NCBI GenBank assembly: GCA_947470185.1 | Contig: CANIRZ010000002.1 | Coordinates: 62,001 to 126,000, forward strand | From: Sphingomonadales bacterium | GTDB lineage: Bacteria > Pseudomonadota > Alphaproteobacteria > Sphingomonadales > Sphingomonadaceae | Direction of reading: 5' to 3' | Length of the DNA: 64,000 bases | Shown here: piece by piece, positions 53,278 through 61,310 of the stretch | How the letters are laid out: each line of letters opens with the position of its first letter | Position numbering within the stretch: the first letter of the stretch is position 1 | Program-made: the position numbers and the translations under genes | Notes under the pieces: model-generated | Database searches by the model: none | What the model was told of the DNA's origin: nothing | Seen by the model: the letters and a program-made list of their open reading frames with translations, nothing else

Positions 53278-53433
53278 TTTGATGTTCCTTCAGGCATGGG
53301 AAATAGATGACGGTTGCCCTAGTGGATGCATCGCATCGGTGCAAAGCCAAAATCATTGCATTTTGACGCTGCCTGCGTAGGAGGGGCCATTGTTTACATC
53401 ATGGTTCCAAATTGAAAATCGGGAGGCCCGCAC

Positions 53434-54843
53434 ATGACCAGCGACATCGCCAGCCCGATCATCATCGACACCGAAATTGTTGAAACTCTGGATGAGGACA
53501 ACCGCCTCACCCGCGACTATGTCGACCGCGTTCTCGATGCTGTTGAAGATGGAAATCTGAACGAAGTTCGCCGGTTGGTGGAGCCACTCCACGAAGCCGA
53601 CATTGCCGACCTTCTCGAACTGACGCCATCCGAAAGGCGCGGCGAACTCGCCATAAGCCTTGGCGACTTGATGAGCGCCGAAGTACTGGCCGAGGTCAAT
53701 GATTATGTCCGTGAGGATATTATTGATGCTCTGCCCGCCGCACAGGTTGCAGGGCTCGCAGGGCAACTGGATTCCGATGATGCTGTTGCGATTATCGAGG
53801 ATATGGAGGCTGAGGACCAGCAAGCGGTGCTTGCCGAACTGGACCCAGAAGACCGCGCGGTCATTGAAGACGCGCTTTCATATCCCGACGAATCGGCTGG
53901 TCGAATCATGCAGCGCGAATTGGTGGCGGTGCCCGAGCATATGACTGTTGGTCAGCTAATCGATTATCTGCGTGATCATCAGGATCTGACCACCGAATTC
54001 TGGGAAGTCTTCGTCGTCGACCCGCAGCATAAACCCGTTGGCACATGCAAGCTAAGTTGGATCATGCGCAGTGAGCGCAAAGTTCCGGTCAGCGACATCA
54101 TGATGCACGAGCAGACACTGATCCCCGTAGACATGGATCAGGAAGAAGTCGCCTTACGCTTCCAGAAATATGCCCTCATTTCAGCCGCCGTTGTCGATGC
54201 TTCTGGCAGGTTGGTCGGGGTTATCACCGCCGATGATATCGTCCACATCATTCAGGAAGAAGCGGACGAAGATATTCTGCGCCTGTCCGGCGCTGGCGAT
54301 GGCGATATCAACGAGCCGATAGCCGATAGTTACAAAGCGCGCGTGCGGTGGTTGATCGCAAATCTGGGGACCGCCTTGGTTGCATCAAGCGTGATTAGCT
54401 TCTTCGGTGCCGCCATCGAACACATGGTCGCACTCGCCGTGCTGATGCCCATCGTTGCCGGCGTTGGCGGCAATGCCGGTACGCAGACTTTGGCCGTTAC
54501 GGTCCGTGCGATTGCGACGAACCAACTGACCGATTCGAATACCCGCCGCGCGATCAAGCGCGAAATGGCCATTGCGTTCATGAACGGCGCAACAATAGCT
54601 GCGCTTGCAGGGATTGGCGTGACGTTGTGGTTTCAGAATTTTCATCTGGGCTTCGTCATTGCAGCGGCCATGCAGTGTAACATCCTGCTCGCCGGATTTG
54701 CCGGGGTTTTCATTCCGGTAATGCTCGATAGATTCGACCAAGACCCCGCCGTTGCCAGTTCTGTTTTCGTAACGATGATCACGGACTCAATGGGCTTCCT
54801 CATTTTTCTTAGCCTTGCGGTATTCAGCGGCCTTGTCGGTTAA
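53434..54843 (+). CDS. mgtE: Magnesium transporter MgtE
   Basis: MgtE N-domain, CBS pair, GNAGTQTLAVTVRAIA TM domain. Confidence 0.96.
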   Translation: MTSDIASPIIIDTEIVETLDEDNRLTRDYVDRVLDAVEDGNLNEVRRLVEPLHEADIADLLELTPSERRGELAISLGDLMSAEVLAEVNDYVREDIIDALPAAQVAGLAGQLDSDDAVAIIEDMEAEDQQAVLAELDPEDRAVIEDALSYPDESAGRIMQRELVAVPEHMTVGQLIDYLRDHQDLTTEFWEVFVVDPQHKPVGTCKLSWIMRSERKVPVSDIMMHEQTLIPVDMDQEEVALRFQKYALISAAVVDASGRLVGVITADDIVHIIQEEADEDILRLSGAGDGDINEPIADSYKARVRWLIANLGTALVASSVISFFGAAIEHMVALAVLMPIVAGVGGNAGTQTLAVTVRAIATNQLTDSNTRRAIKREMAIAFMNGATIAALAGIGVTLWFQNFHLGFVIAAAMQCNILLAGFAGVFIPVMLDRFDQDPAVASSVFVTMITDSMGFLIFLSLAVFSGLVG

Positions 54844-54867
54844 ACACGCGGTTCCCAGATACAACCT

Positions 54868-55272
54868 ATGCCACTGAACATGACCAAAATAGCCTTTGGC
54901 GCAGAAAGCCCAAAGCATTTGCGTGAACGCCTTGCGGCTTATGCCCAAGACGGCGAGGTGCGCATAACCACCCGCTACTTGCCCAAACGCGTCGGCGAAA
55001 TGGCGGGCGGATCATTATACTGGATTCACACGCATACGATCATCGGTAGAAGCCCGATTATTGGATTTATGGAAAATGGCGCTGGTCGGCATTGGATCCG
55101 CATTGAACCGCGCCTTATTGCCGTCCGCTCAACACCCAAGCGCGCGCATCAGGGCTGGCGCTATCTTGAAGAAGCCAATGCGCCGCCCGATCTTGATTCC
55201 ATCGAAACCGATGGCCGCGACGAGATGTCGCCAAAGATGCTGAATGAGTTAATGAAAATGGGGCTGGTCTAG
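54868..55272 (+). CDS. DUF1489 family protein
   Basis: TRYLPKRVGEMAGGSLYWIHTHTIIGRSPIIGF...RAHQGWRYLEEANAPPD. Confidence 0.85.
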   Translation: MPLNMTKIAFGAESPKHLRERLAAYAQDGEVRITTRYLPKRVGEMAGGSLYWIHTHTIIGRSPIIGFMENGAGRHWIRIEPRLIAVRSTPKRAHQGWRYLEEANAPPDLDSIETDGRDEMSPKMLNELMKMGLV

Positions 55273-55282
55273 GGTCAGGACC

Positions 55283-55954
55283 CTAAGCCGCTGGGCGCTT
55301 GGTCAGTACCTTGTTAATCACATCGGCAAATGTCTCGGCGCTTTGCGCACCGGGCACCATATATTTCTGATCAAAAATGATTGCGGGAACGCCAGTGATA
55401 TTCTGGTCAGTCCAATGCTCCATTTCCGCCCGCACGGTTTCGGTAAGTGCAGCATCATTGATCCATGCCAAAGCCACGGCGCGGTCCATACCCTGCGCCT
55501 CGGCAATATCGCACAAGACTTCGGTGTCGCTCACATCGCGGCGGTCCTGAAAATAGGCTGTGAACAAAGCCATTTTCAGCGCAGTTTGTGCGCGCCATCC
55601 GCGTTCGCTGCCAAAGATGGTCAGCAATTTATGCGCGTTGAACGTATTGTAAATGCGCATGCCTTCGCCATAATTGAACGCAAAACCGACGCTATCACCA
55701 ATGTCGGATAGCCTTTGCCGGTTAGCGCGGCTTTGTTCGGGCGTGCTGCCATATTTGCGCGCGATATGCTCTGCGGTATCTTCGCCTTCTGGCGGCATGT
55801 GGGGGTTCAGTTGAAACGGGTGCCAGTGCGTTTCGGCGGCAATGTCTTGGCCAACAAGCGTGAGAGCCTGCTCAACTTGCTTCAGGCCAATGATGCACCA
55901 TGGGCATACCACGTCCGACACAATATCGATGCGCAGCGGAACGGCAGCGGCCAT
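55283..55954 (-). CDS. DsbA family oxidoreductase (FrnE-like)
   Basis: IDIVSDVVCPWCIIGLKQ, VPAIIFDQKYMVPGAQ. Confidence 0.93.
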   Translation of the reverse strand: MAAAVPLRIDIVSDVVCPWCIIGLKQVEQALTLVGQDIAAETHWHPFQLNPHMPPEGEDTAEHIARKYGSTPEQSRANRQRLSDIGDSVGFAFNYGEGMRIYNTFNAHKLLTIFGSERGWRAQTALKMALFTAYFQDRRDVSDTEVLCDIAEAQGMDRAVALAWINDAALTETVRAEMEHWTDQNITGVPAIIFDQKYMVPGAQSAETFADVINKVLTKRPAA

Positions 55955-56823
55955 TACTGATTTACCCAATGGCGCAACAGGCTGTGCGCAATGGCGAAGG
56001 GCGGCGGCGCGTTAAAGCGACGGTCGGTGTCACCTGCCAAAGCAGCCATGGCTTCATCCTTGGTCACCCACATCGCATCTTCAATCTCGTCCGTGTCGAG
56101 CGTGAGTTCATCCCCAAGCGCATCGGCCGTGCACGCAATCATCAATTGCGATCCGCCAAAGGGCCATGGCTGGCTGGTGATGTAACGGACTGCACCGCAA
56201 GTGACCCCCGCTTCCTCATGTATTTCGCGGCGGACCGCCTCTTCAATGCATTCACCGGGCTCCAGAAAGCCAGCGAGCGCAGAATAATTGCCCGGCGGGA
56301 AACGCGACTGCCGCCCGACCAATGCCTTGCCTTCAAATTCAGCCAGCATGATGACGACAGGGTCAGTGCGCGGGAAATGTTCCTTTTGGCAATTGCCGCA
56401 TTTCCGGCCCCAGCCGGCGCGGAACAATATTGTCGCCTCGCCGCAGCGTCCGCAGAAACGATGCCCATTATGCCATTCAATAAGGCTGCGTGCAGTGCCG
56501 TAAATCGCAGCGTCTTCGGCTGGCAGCATTGACAATGCGCGCCAAATGGCAGGTGAACGAAACGCATCACCCGTAGCATCCGCAACGGCCACAAAATGTG
56601 GTTTGCCGTCAGCAAGGCCAAGCAGGATCAGTTCTTCCGAACCCTCAAGCTCGGCAAAAGAATGCCAGTGCAGGCCACCTGCATCGCTGACCCTTGGATC
56701 AAGCCCATCAAGTCCCAGCACCCGCGCACGCAAGTCACCCAGCAGCGCGCCATAAGCTTCTGCATCATTGCGGACACGATCGGCGCGATCGAGCGGCGAG
56801 CCCGTAAAACCAGGAGCCATCAT
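55954..56823 (-). CDS. nudC: NAD(+) diphosphatase NudC
   Basis: CGRCGEATILFRAGWGRKCGNCQKEHFPRTDPVVIML; Nudix GFLEPGECIEEAVRREIHEEAG. Confidence 0.95.
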   Translation of the reverse strand: MMAPGFTGSPLDRADRVRNDAEAYGALLGDLRARVLGLDGLDPRVSDAGGLHWHSFAELEGSEELILLGLADGKPHFVAVADATGDAFRSPAIWRALSMLPAEDAAIYGTARSLIEWHNGHRFCGRCGEATILFRAGWGRKCGNCQKEHFPRTDPVVIMLAEFEGKALVGRQSRFPPGNYSALAGFLEPGECIEEAVRREIHEEAGVTCGAVRYITSQPWPFGGSQLMIACTADALGDELTLDTDEIEDAMWVTKDEAMAALAGDTDRRFNAPPPFAIAHSLLRHWVNQ

Positions 56824-56827
56824 CGGA

Positions 56828-58129
56828 TTAGGCTGGCCGACCTAGGTCTTGAAGGACCCATTTGGCAAAGTTTTCGCTAAACGGGTAGACGTTGCTTGGC
56901 ATATATTGCGCCATCAAGACCGCGCGCACTTTGCGTTTTGGATCAACAAAGGCCACCGTCCCGGCAGCGCCGCCCCAGCCATACACGCCATCATTAGCGC
57001 CCTTGCCCACCCTGCCGCCAGCACCAAAGCCAGCGCCATCGGCAAAAGTACCGGTGGTAGAAACAGCAGCCGGCAACAAGTCGGACATAGCCAGCTTTGC
57101 TGTTGCGGTCGACATGATGCGCACACCGTCAAGCTCGCCATAATTGGCAAGCATGTTGAGGAAGCGATCATAATCGCGCGCCGAAGTAACAAGGCCAGCG
57201 CCGCCAAAGGCGAAAGCTGGCTTGTCGAGGTAAATGCTCGTGGCTGCAGGATCGATTGGGAAAAGCATACCATTCACGGGCGCATAGTTCGACACAAAGC
57301 GTTTGGTTTCCGACGCTGGAACCTGAAAATAACTGCTGTTCATTTTGAGTGGTTCAAAGATGCGGGTCTTCAGGAACGCCTCAAAATCCATTCCGCTTGC
57401 GACCTCAATTACGCGGCCAAGCAGATCGAGCGAGATCGAATAGCTCCACTTTGTGCCCGGTTCTGCGATTAAGGGCAGCTTCGCCAAACGTTCGGAGAAT
57501 GTTTTAATGTCGGGTGTCGGTTTACTCGCTGGCTGACCAGGAATGGGGAAGCGACTTATGATTCCGGGGGTAATGCCGTTATCGAGATAGGCCTGAAGCA
57601 ATGGTCCCTTGGTGACGATCGAATATCCAAGGCCAGCTGTGTGCGTCAGCAGGTGGCGGACAGTAATCTGGGTCTTTGCGGGAACTGCATCCAAACTTTT
57701 TTCAGGGTCTGTAAGAACCGTCATATTGGCAAATTCTGGCAAGAAATCGGCAATTGGTTGGTCTAGCTTCATCTTGCCTTCGCCGACCAAAATCATCGCG
57801 GCCATGCCCGTGATTGGCTTGGTCATTGAGTAAACGCGCCACAAGCTATCAATATCAACAGGTGTTTTCTCACCCAACCCTTGCGTTCCTACAGCGATCA
57901 AATCCGGCATTCCGGTTGCGCGGCCGATGGTGGCGAGAATACCTGGGAGCTTACCCGAAGAGACATAGCTTTCAAACTGTGTCCGGATAGTAGGATATAG
58001 ATCGGCCGTACCTGCCCAAAGGCGCGCAGGCGCAAATGCGCCGAAAGCGCCAGCCGCTGCCAGTTGACCACCCCACGATAAAAACCCGCGCCGGCCAATC
58101 ATTGCCTGACCACTATCTTGCACGCTCAT
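56828..58129 (-). CDS. Serine hydrolase (beta-lactamase class C-like), Tat signal
   Basis: GRRGFLSWGGQLAAAGAFG Tat motif; WRVYSMTKPITGMA SxxK; YSISLDLLGRVIE YxN-like region. Confidence 0.9.
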   Translation of the reverse strand: MSVQDSGQAMIGRRGFLSWGGQLAAAGAFGAFAPARLWAGTADLYPTIRTQFESYVSSGKLPGILATIGRATGMPDLIAVGTQGLGEKTPVDIDSLWRVYSMTKPITGMAAMILVGEGKMKLDQPIADFLPEFANMTVLTDPEKSLDAVPAKTQITVRHLLTHTAGLGYSIVTKGPLLQAYLDNGITPGIISRFPIPGQPASKPTPDIKTFSERLAKLPLIAEPGTKWSYSISLDLLGRVIEVASGMDFEAFLKTRIFEPLKMNSSYFQVPASETKRFVSNYAPVNGMLFPIDPAATSIYLDKPAFAFGGAGLVTSARDYDRFLNMLANYGELDGVRIMSTATAKLAMSDLLPAAVSTTGTFADGAGFGAGGRVGKGANDGVYGWGGAAGTVAFVDPKRKVRAVLMAQYMPSNVYPFSENFAKWVLQDLGRPA

Positions 58130-59202
58130 ATTCTCTCTCCTGCGTTCATTGCCGCTTCTGTTGCTTTTCTGAATACGGTTGGCAGGCCAGCCTTGTCGAG
58201 CGATTTTAACGGCCACCATTCGCCCTCACCTGGGTCAGCGGCCCCTGCTGGCCATGCCGTAACGGCAATATCGAGAAGAAGCGAAAAATGGGTAAAAACA
58301 TGCGACACTTGCACCGGCAATCGCCGCCATGCCGCCGGCGCAGGAGGCGCGGAATGGCCATCCAAACGCGCTGTCCATTGATCGTCAGGCAGTGCGCGCA
58401 TGCCCGCGAGCAGTCCCTTGTCATGCCGGCGCACCAGCCAAACATGGTTGTCTCGCTCGATCCAGTACACATTCCCTGCCCGTTGCGGCTTTGCGGCCTT
58501 GGGTGTTTTTGCAGGGTAAACTTCCGGATTGCCCAAACGCATGCCCTCGCAGGCAAAGGCAACGGGGCAAACGAGACAAGACGGCGCGCGCACCGAACAC
58601 ATGCCCGCGCCCAAATCCATCATGGCCTGCGCGAAGTCCCCTGCGCGGCCATCGGGCGTAATGCTATCGGTCGCTGCACGGATCAGCGGCTTCGACTGCG
58701 GCAATGGGGTGGAAATTGCAAATAACCGCGACACGACGCGTTCAACATTGGCATCAACGACCACTGCCCTTTGCCCGAACGCTATCGCGGCAATGGCGGC
58801 GGCGGTATAGGGGCCTACCCCGGGCAACTTTAGCAGCTCCGCCTCGGTTTCCGGCAAGCGACCTCCATGCTCCGTCACAACCACCCGCGCGCATTTGAGC
58901 AAATTGCGTGCACGGGCATAGTAACCAAGGCCTGCCCATGCCGCCATGACATCGGCGTCCTCTGCCGCAGCAAGTGCCGCAAAGCTCGGCCAGATGTGCG
59001 TGAACTTTTGGAAATAGGAACCTACCGCTGCAACTGTCGTTTGCTGCAGCATGATTTCCGACAGCCAGACATGATAGGGGTTGGCAAAACCCGCACCCGG
59101 CGGCGTGCGCCATGGGAGCGTGCGGGCATGCACGTCATAATGTGCCAGCAACTGCCGGGCGATATCCCCAGAATAATATTCGGATTGTTGGACGTCTGCC
59201 AT
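58126..59202 (-). CDS. mutY: A/G-specific adenine glycosylase
   Basis: TLPWRTPPGAGFANPYHVWLSEIMLQQTTVAAV; LPGVGPYTAAAIAAIAFG; C-x6-C-x2-C-x5-C cluster. Confidence 0.97.
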   Translation of the reverse strand: MADVQQSEYYSGDIARQLLAHYDVHARTLPWRTPPGAGFANPYHVWLSEIMLQQTTVAAVGSYFQKFTHIWPSFAALAAAEDADVMAAWAGLGYYARARNLLKCARVVVTEHGGRLPETEAELLKLPGVGPYTAAAIAAIAFGQRAVVVDANVERVVSRLFAISTPLPQSKPLIRAATDSITPDGRAGDFAQAMMDLGAGMCSVRAPSCLVCPVAFACEGMRLGNPEVYPAKTPKAAKPQRAGNVYWIERDNHVWLVRRHDKGLLAGMRALPDDQWTARLDGHSAPPAPAAWRRLPVQVSHVFTHFSLLLDIAVTAWPAGAADPGEGEWWPLKSLDKAGLPTVFRKATEAAMNAGERI

Positions 59203-59212
59203 TCAAAATGGC

Positions 59213-59764
59213 ATGGATGAGGCAATGGATAAAGGCAAGTCAGCAACACCGCCAAAAGGCACCAAAAAGGCACTGACGCCCAAAACATTTCAGCGTCCGC
59301 GCGGTGGAGAGGCACGCGCCGTATCCGCGCTCATGCCCGATATTGGTCGTGCGGCATTTCGCCGGTTCGGTTTTGTGCAAAGCTCGGTCGTGAGCCGCTG
59401 GGATGAAATTGTTGGCGCGCGCTATGCCGCTGTATCGGCGCCAGAAACCATTCGTTTTCCGGTGGGCAAGAAATCCGATGGTACACTTGAACTGACCGTG
59501 GAAGGTGCCCACGCCACCATGATCCAGCATGTCCTTCCTGAAATCATGGACCGTGTGAACCGTTTTTTCGGTTATGGGGCGGTCGCTCGCGTCAAGGTTC
59601 GGCAAGGCCCCGTATCCAAACCGAAACCTCGGCAGCCATCACCTCCACCCATGCTGAAACCTGTACCCATGGAGCTCGGCGAATCCTTGCGTGAAATTGG
59701 CGACCCGGAGCTGTTTGCCGTTCTGGAAAGCCTTGCAAAAAGCCTTGCCAAAGGCGGCGAGTAA
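59213..59764 (+). CDS. DUF721 domain-containing protein (DciA-like)
   Basis: FRRFGFVQSSVVSRWDEIVGARYAAVSAPETIRFPVGKKSDGTLELTVEGAHATMIQHVLPEIMDRVNRFFGYGAVARVKVRQG. Confidence 0.85.
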   Translation: MDEAMDKGKSATPPKGTKKALTPKTFQRPRGGEARAVSALMPDIGRAAFRRFGFVQSSVVSRWDEIVGARYAAVSAPETIRFPVGKKSDGTLELTVEGAHATMIQHVLPEIMDRVNRFFGYGAVARVKVRQGPVSKPKPRQPSPPPMLKPVPMELGESLREIGDPELFAVLESLAKSLAKGGE

Positions 59765-59808
59765 TACCAGATGCGCAAGATAGTTTTTCAAGACTGAGGC
59801 TCACAGTT

Positions 59809-60492
59809 ATGTTGCCGTTAAAAAAATACCTGGCTGCTGCTTTCATAAGCGTAACAGCAATCTCGGCGGGGCTGATCGCCGCGCCTACACCCAATAAATG
59901 GCTATCGACCGTCACGGTGACCGCCAACGGCGCCCATGTCCTCGGCAACCCCGCCGCACCGAATAAAGTGGTGGAATATCTCAGCTACACCTGCAGCCAT
60001 TGTGCCGATTTTGAGGCCAATGAATCGCCTGCATTCAAGGCGCAATTTGTATCGACAGGCAAGGCCAGCCTTGAAATCCGCAACATGGTGCTAAACCCTG
60101 TCGACCTGACTGCCGCCGTGCTTGCGCGATGCGGCGGAAAGGGCAAGTTTTTTGGAAACCATAAGCAGCTCTTTTCCACGCAATCTGTATGGCTTGGCAA
60201 AACCAAAAATATCAGTGCAGCCACACAAGCAAAACTGAAGGCCCAAGATTTTTCTGGGTTCATGATTGGCACCTTTGATGAAATCGGTCTTGGTTCCATC
60301 ATGCAACAGCGCGGGATCACGCCAGCACAAGCGAAGGCTTGCTTAGCGGATAAGGCTGCGTTCAATGCAGTCGTGGGCATGACTGACGCTGGAGCTAAGC
60401 TTGGTGTGCGCGGGACTCCGTCATTCCTAATCAACGGCGTTTTGCAAGATCATGTGCACAGCGCCGCCGAACTGGCGGCTCTCTTAAAATAA
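59809..60492 (+). CDS. DsbA-like thioredoxin-fold protein, CSHC active site
   Basis: VVEYLSYTCSHCADFEANESPAF; GVRGTPSFLINGVL. Confidence 0.9.
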   Translation: MLPLKKYLAAAFISVTAISAGLIAAPTPNKWLSTVTVTANGAHVLGNPAAPNKVVEYLSYTCSHCADFEANESPAFKAQFVSTGKASLEIRNMVLNPVDLTAAVLARCGGKGKFFGNHKQLFSTQSVWLGKTKNISAATQAKLKAQDFSGFMIGTFDEIGLGSIMQQRGITPAQAKACLADKAAFNAVVGMTDAGAKLGVRGTPSFLINGVLQDHVHSAAELAALLK

Positions 60493-60520
60493 ACCAACAT
60501 CCCAGACTGAAGGATTTCCT

Positions 60521-61258
60521 ATGCGCATTAAGACATTCATCATCACAACTGCTGCCGCATTTGCACTGGCAGCCTGCGGCAGCAGCGACACCGCAGGCCC
60601 GCCAAAGGGTGAACCAATTGCCAAGGTCGCGCCGCCCGCTGGCAAGGCGTGGATCGACGTGGTCTCCAAAACCGAATTTGGCGGCTATCAAATGGGCAAC
60701 CCCAGCGCGAAATTGAAACTTATCGAATATGGCGCGATCAGCTGCCCGGGCTGTGCGCAATTCTCGGTGCAATCGACCGAAGAAATTCACAAAATCGTCA
60801 ATGACGGCACGGTGTCGATGGAATATCGCCCGTTCCTCGTGCATGGCATTCAGGACATTCCTGGTTTCCTTCTGGCGCAATGCAGTGGCCCCGAGGCATT
60901 CTTCCCGCTTGTTGAGCAGCTATATGCTGAACAGCAAACCTGGCTCGGCAAACTCAGTACTGTGACGGAGGCAGATCAACAGGCGATGCAGAAAATGGCA
61001 CCCGAGCAGATTGCAACCTTGCTTGGCACCAAGATGGGCCTGATCGAATTTGTGAAGTCACGCGGTATCAGCGAAGACCAAGCCAAATCATGCCTGTCGG
61101 ATAAAGCTGCGATTGATAATCTCATCAAAATGACAGAGCGTGGCACCAAGGATGATGGCATATCGGGAACCCCTTCGTTCTTTTTGAACGGCGCGAAGCT
61201 TGACGGTGGTGCTTGGAACCAGATCAAGGGCAAGCTGGTCGAGGCCGGCGCACGCTAA
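60521..61258 (+). CDS. DsbA-like thioredoxin-fold lipoprotein, CPGC active site
   Basis: Lipobox ALAAC; LIEYGAISCPGCAQFSVQS; GISGTPSFFLNGAKL. Confidence 0.9.
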   Translation: MRIKTFIITTAAAFALAACGSSDTAGPPKGEPIAKVAPPAGKAWIDVVSKTEFGGYQMGNPSAKLKLIEYGAISCPGCAQFSVQSTEEIHKIVNDGTVSMEYRPFLVHGIQDIPGFLLAQCSGPEAFFPLVEQLYAEQQTWLGKLSTVTEADQQAMQKMAPEQIATLLGTKMGLIEFVKSRGISEDQAKSCLSDKAAIDNLIKMTERGTKDDGISGTPSFFLNGAKLDGGAWNQIKGKLVEAGAR

Positions 61259-61310
61259 ATATGGCTCGGGGGGGGCATAACAGCACCACAACCGCAATGG
61301 AGACAGCCCG

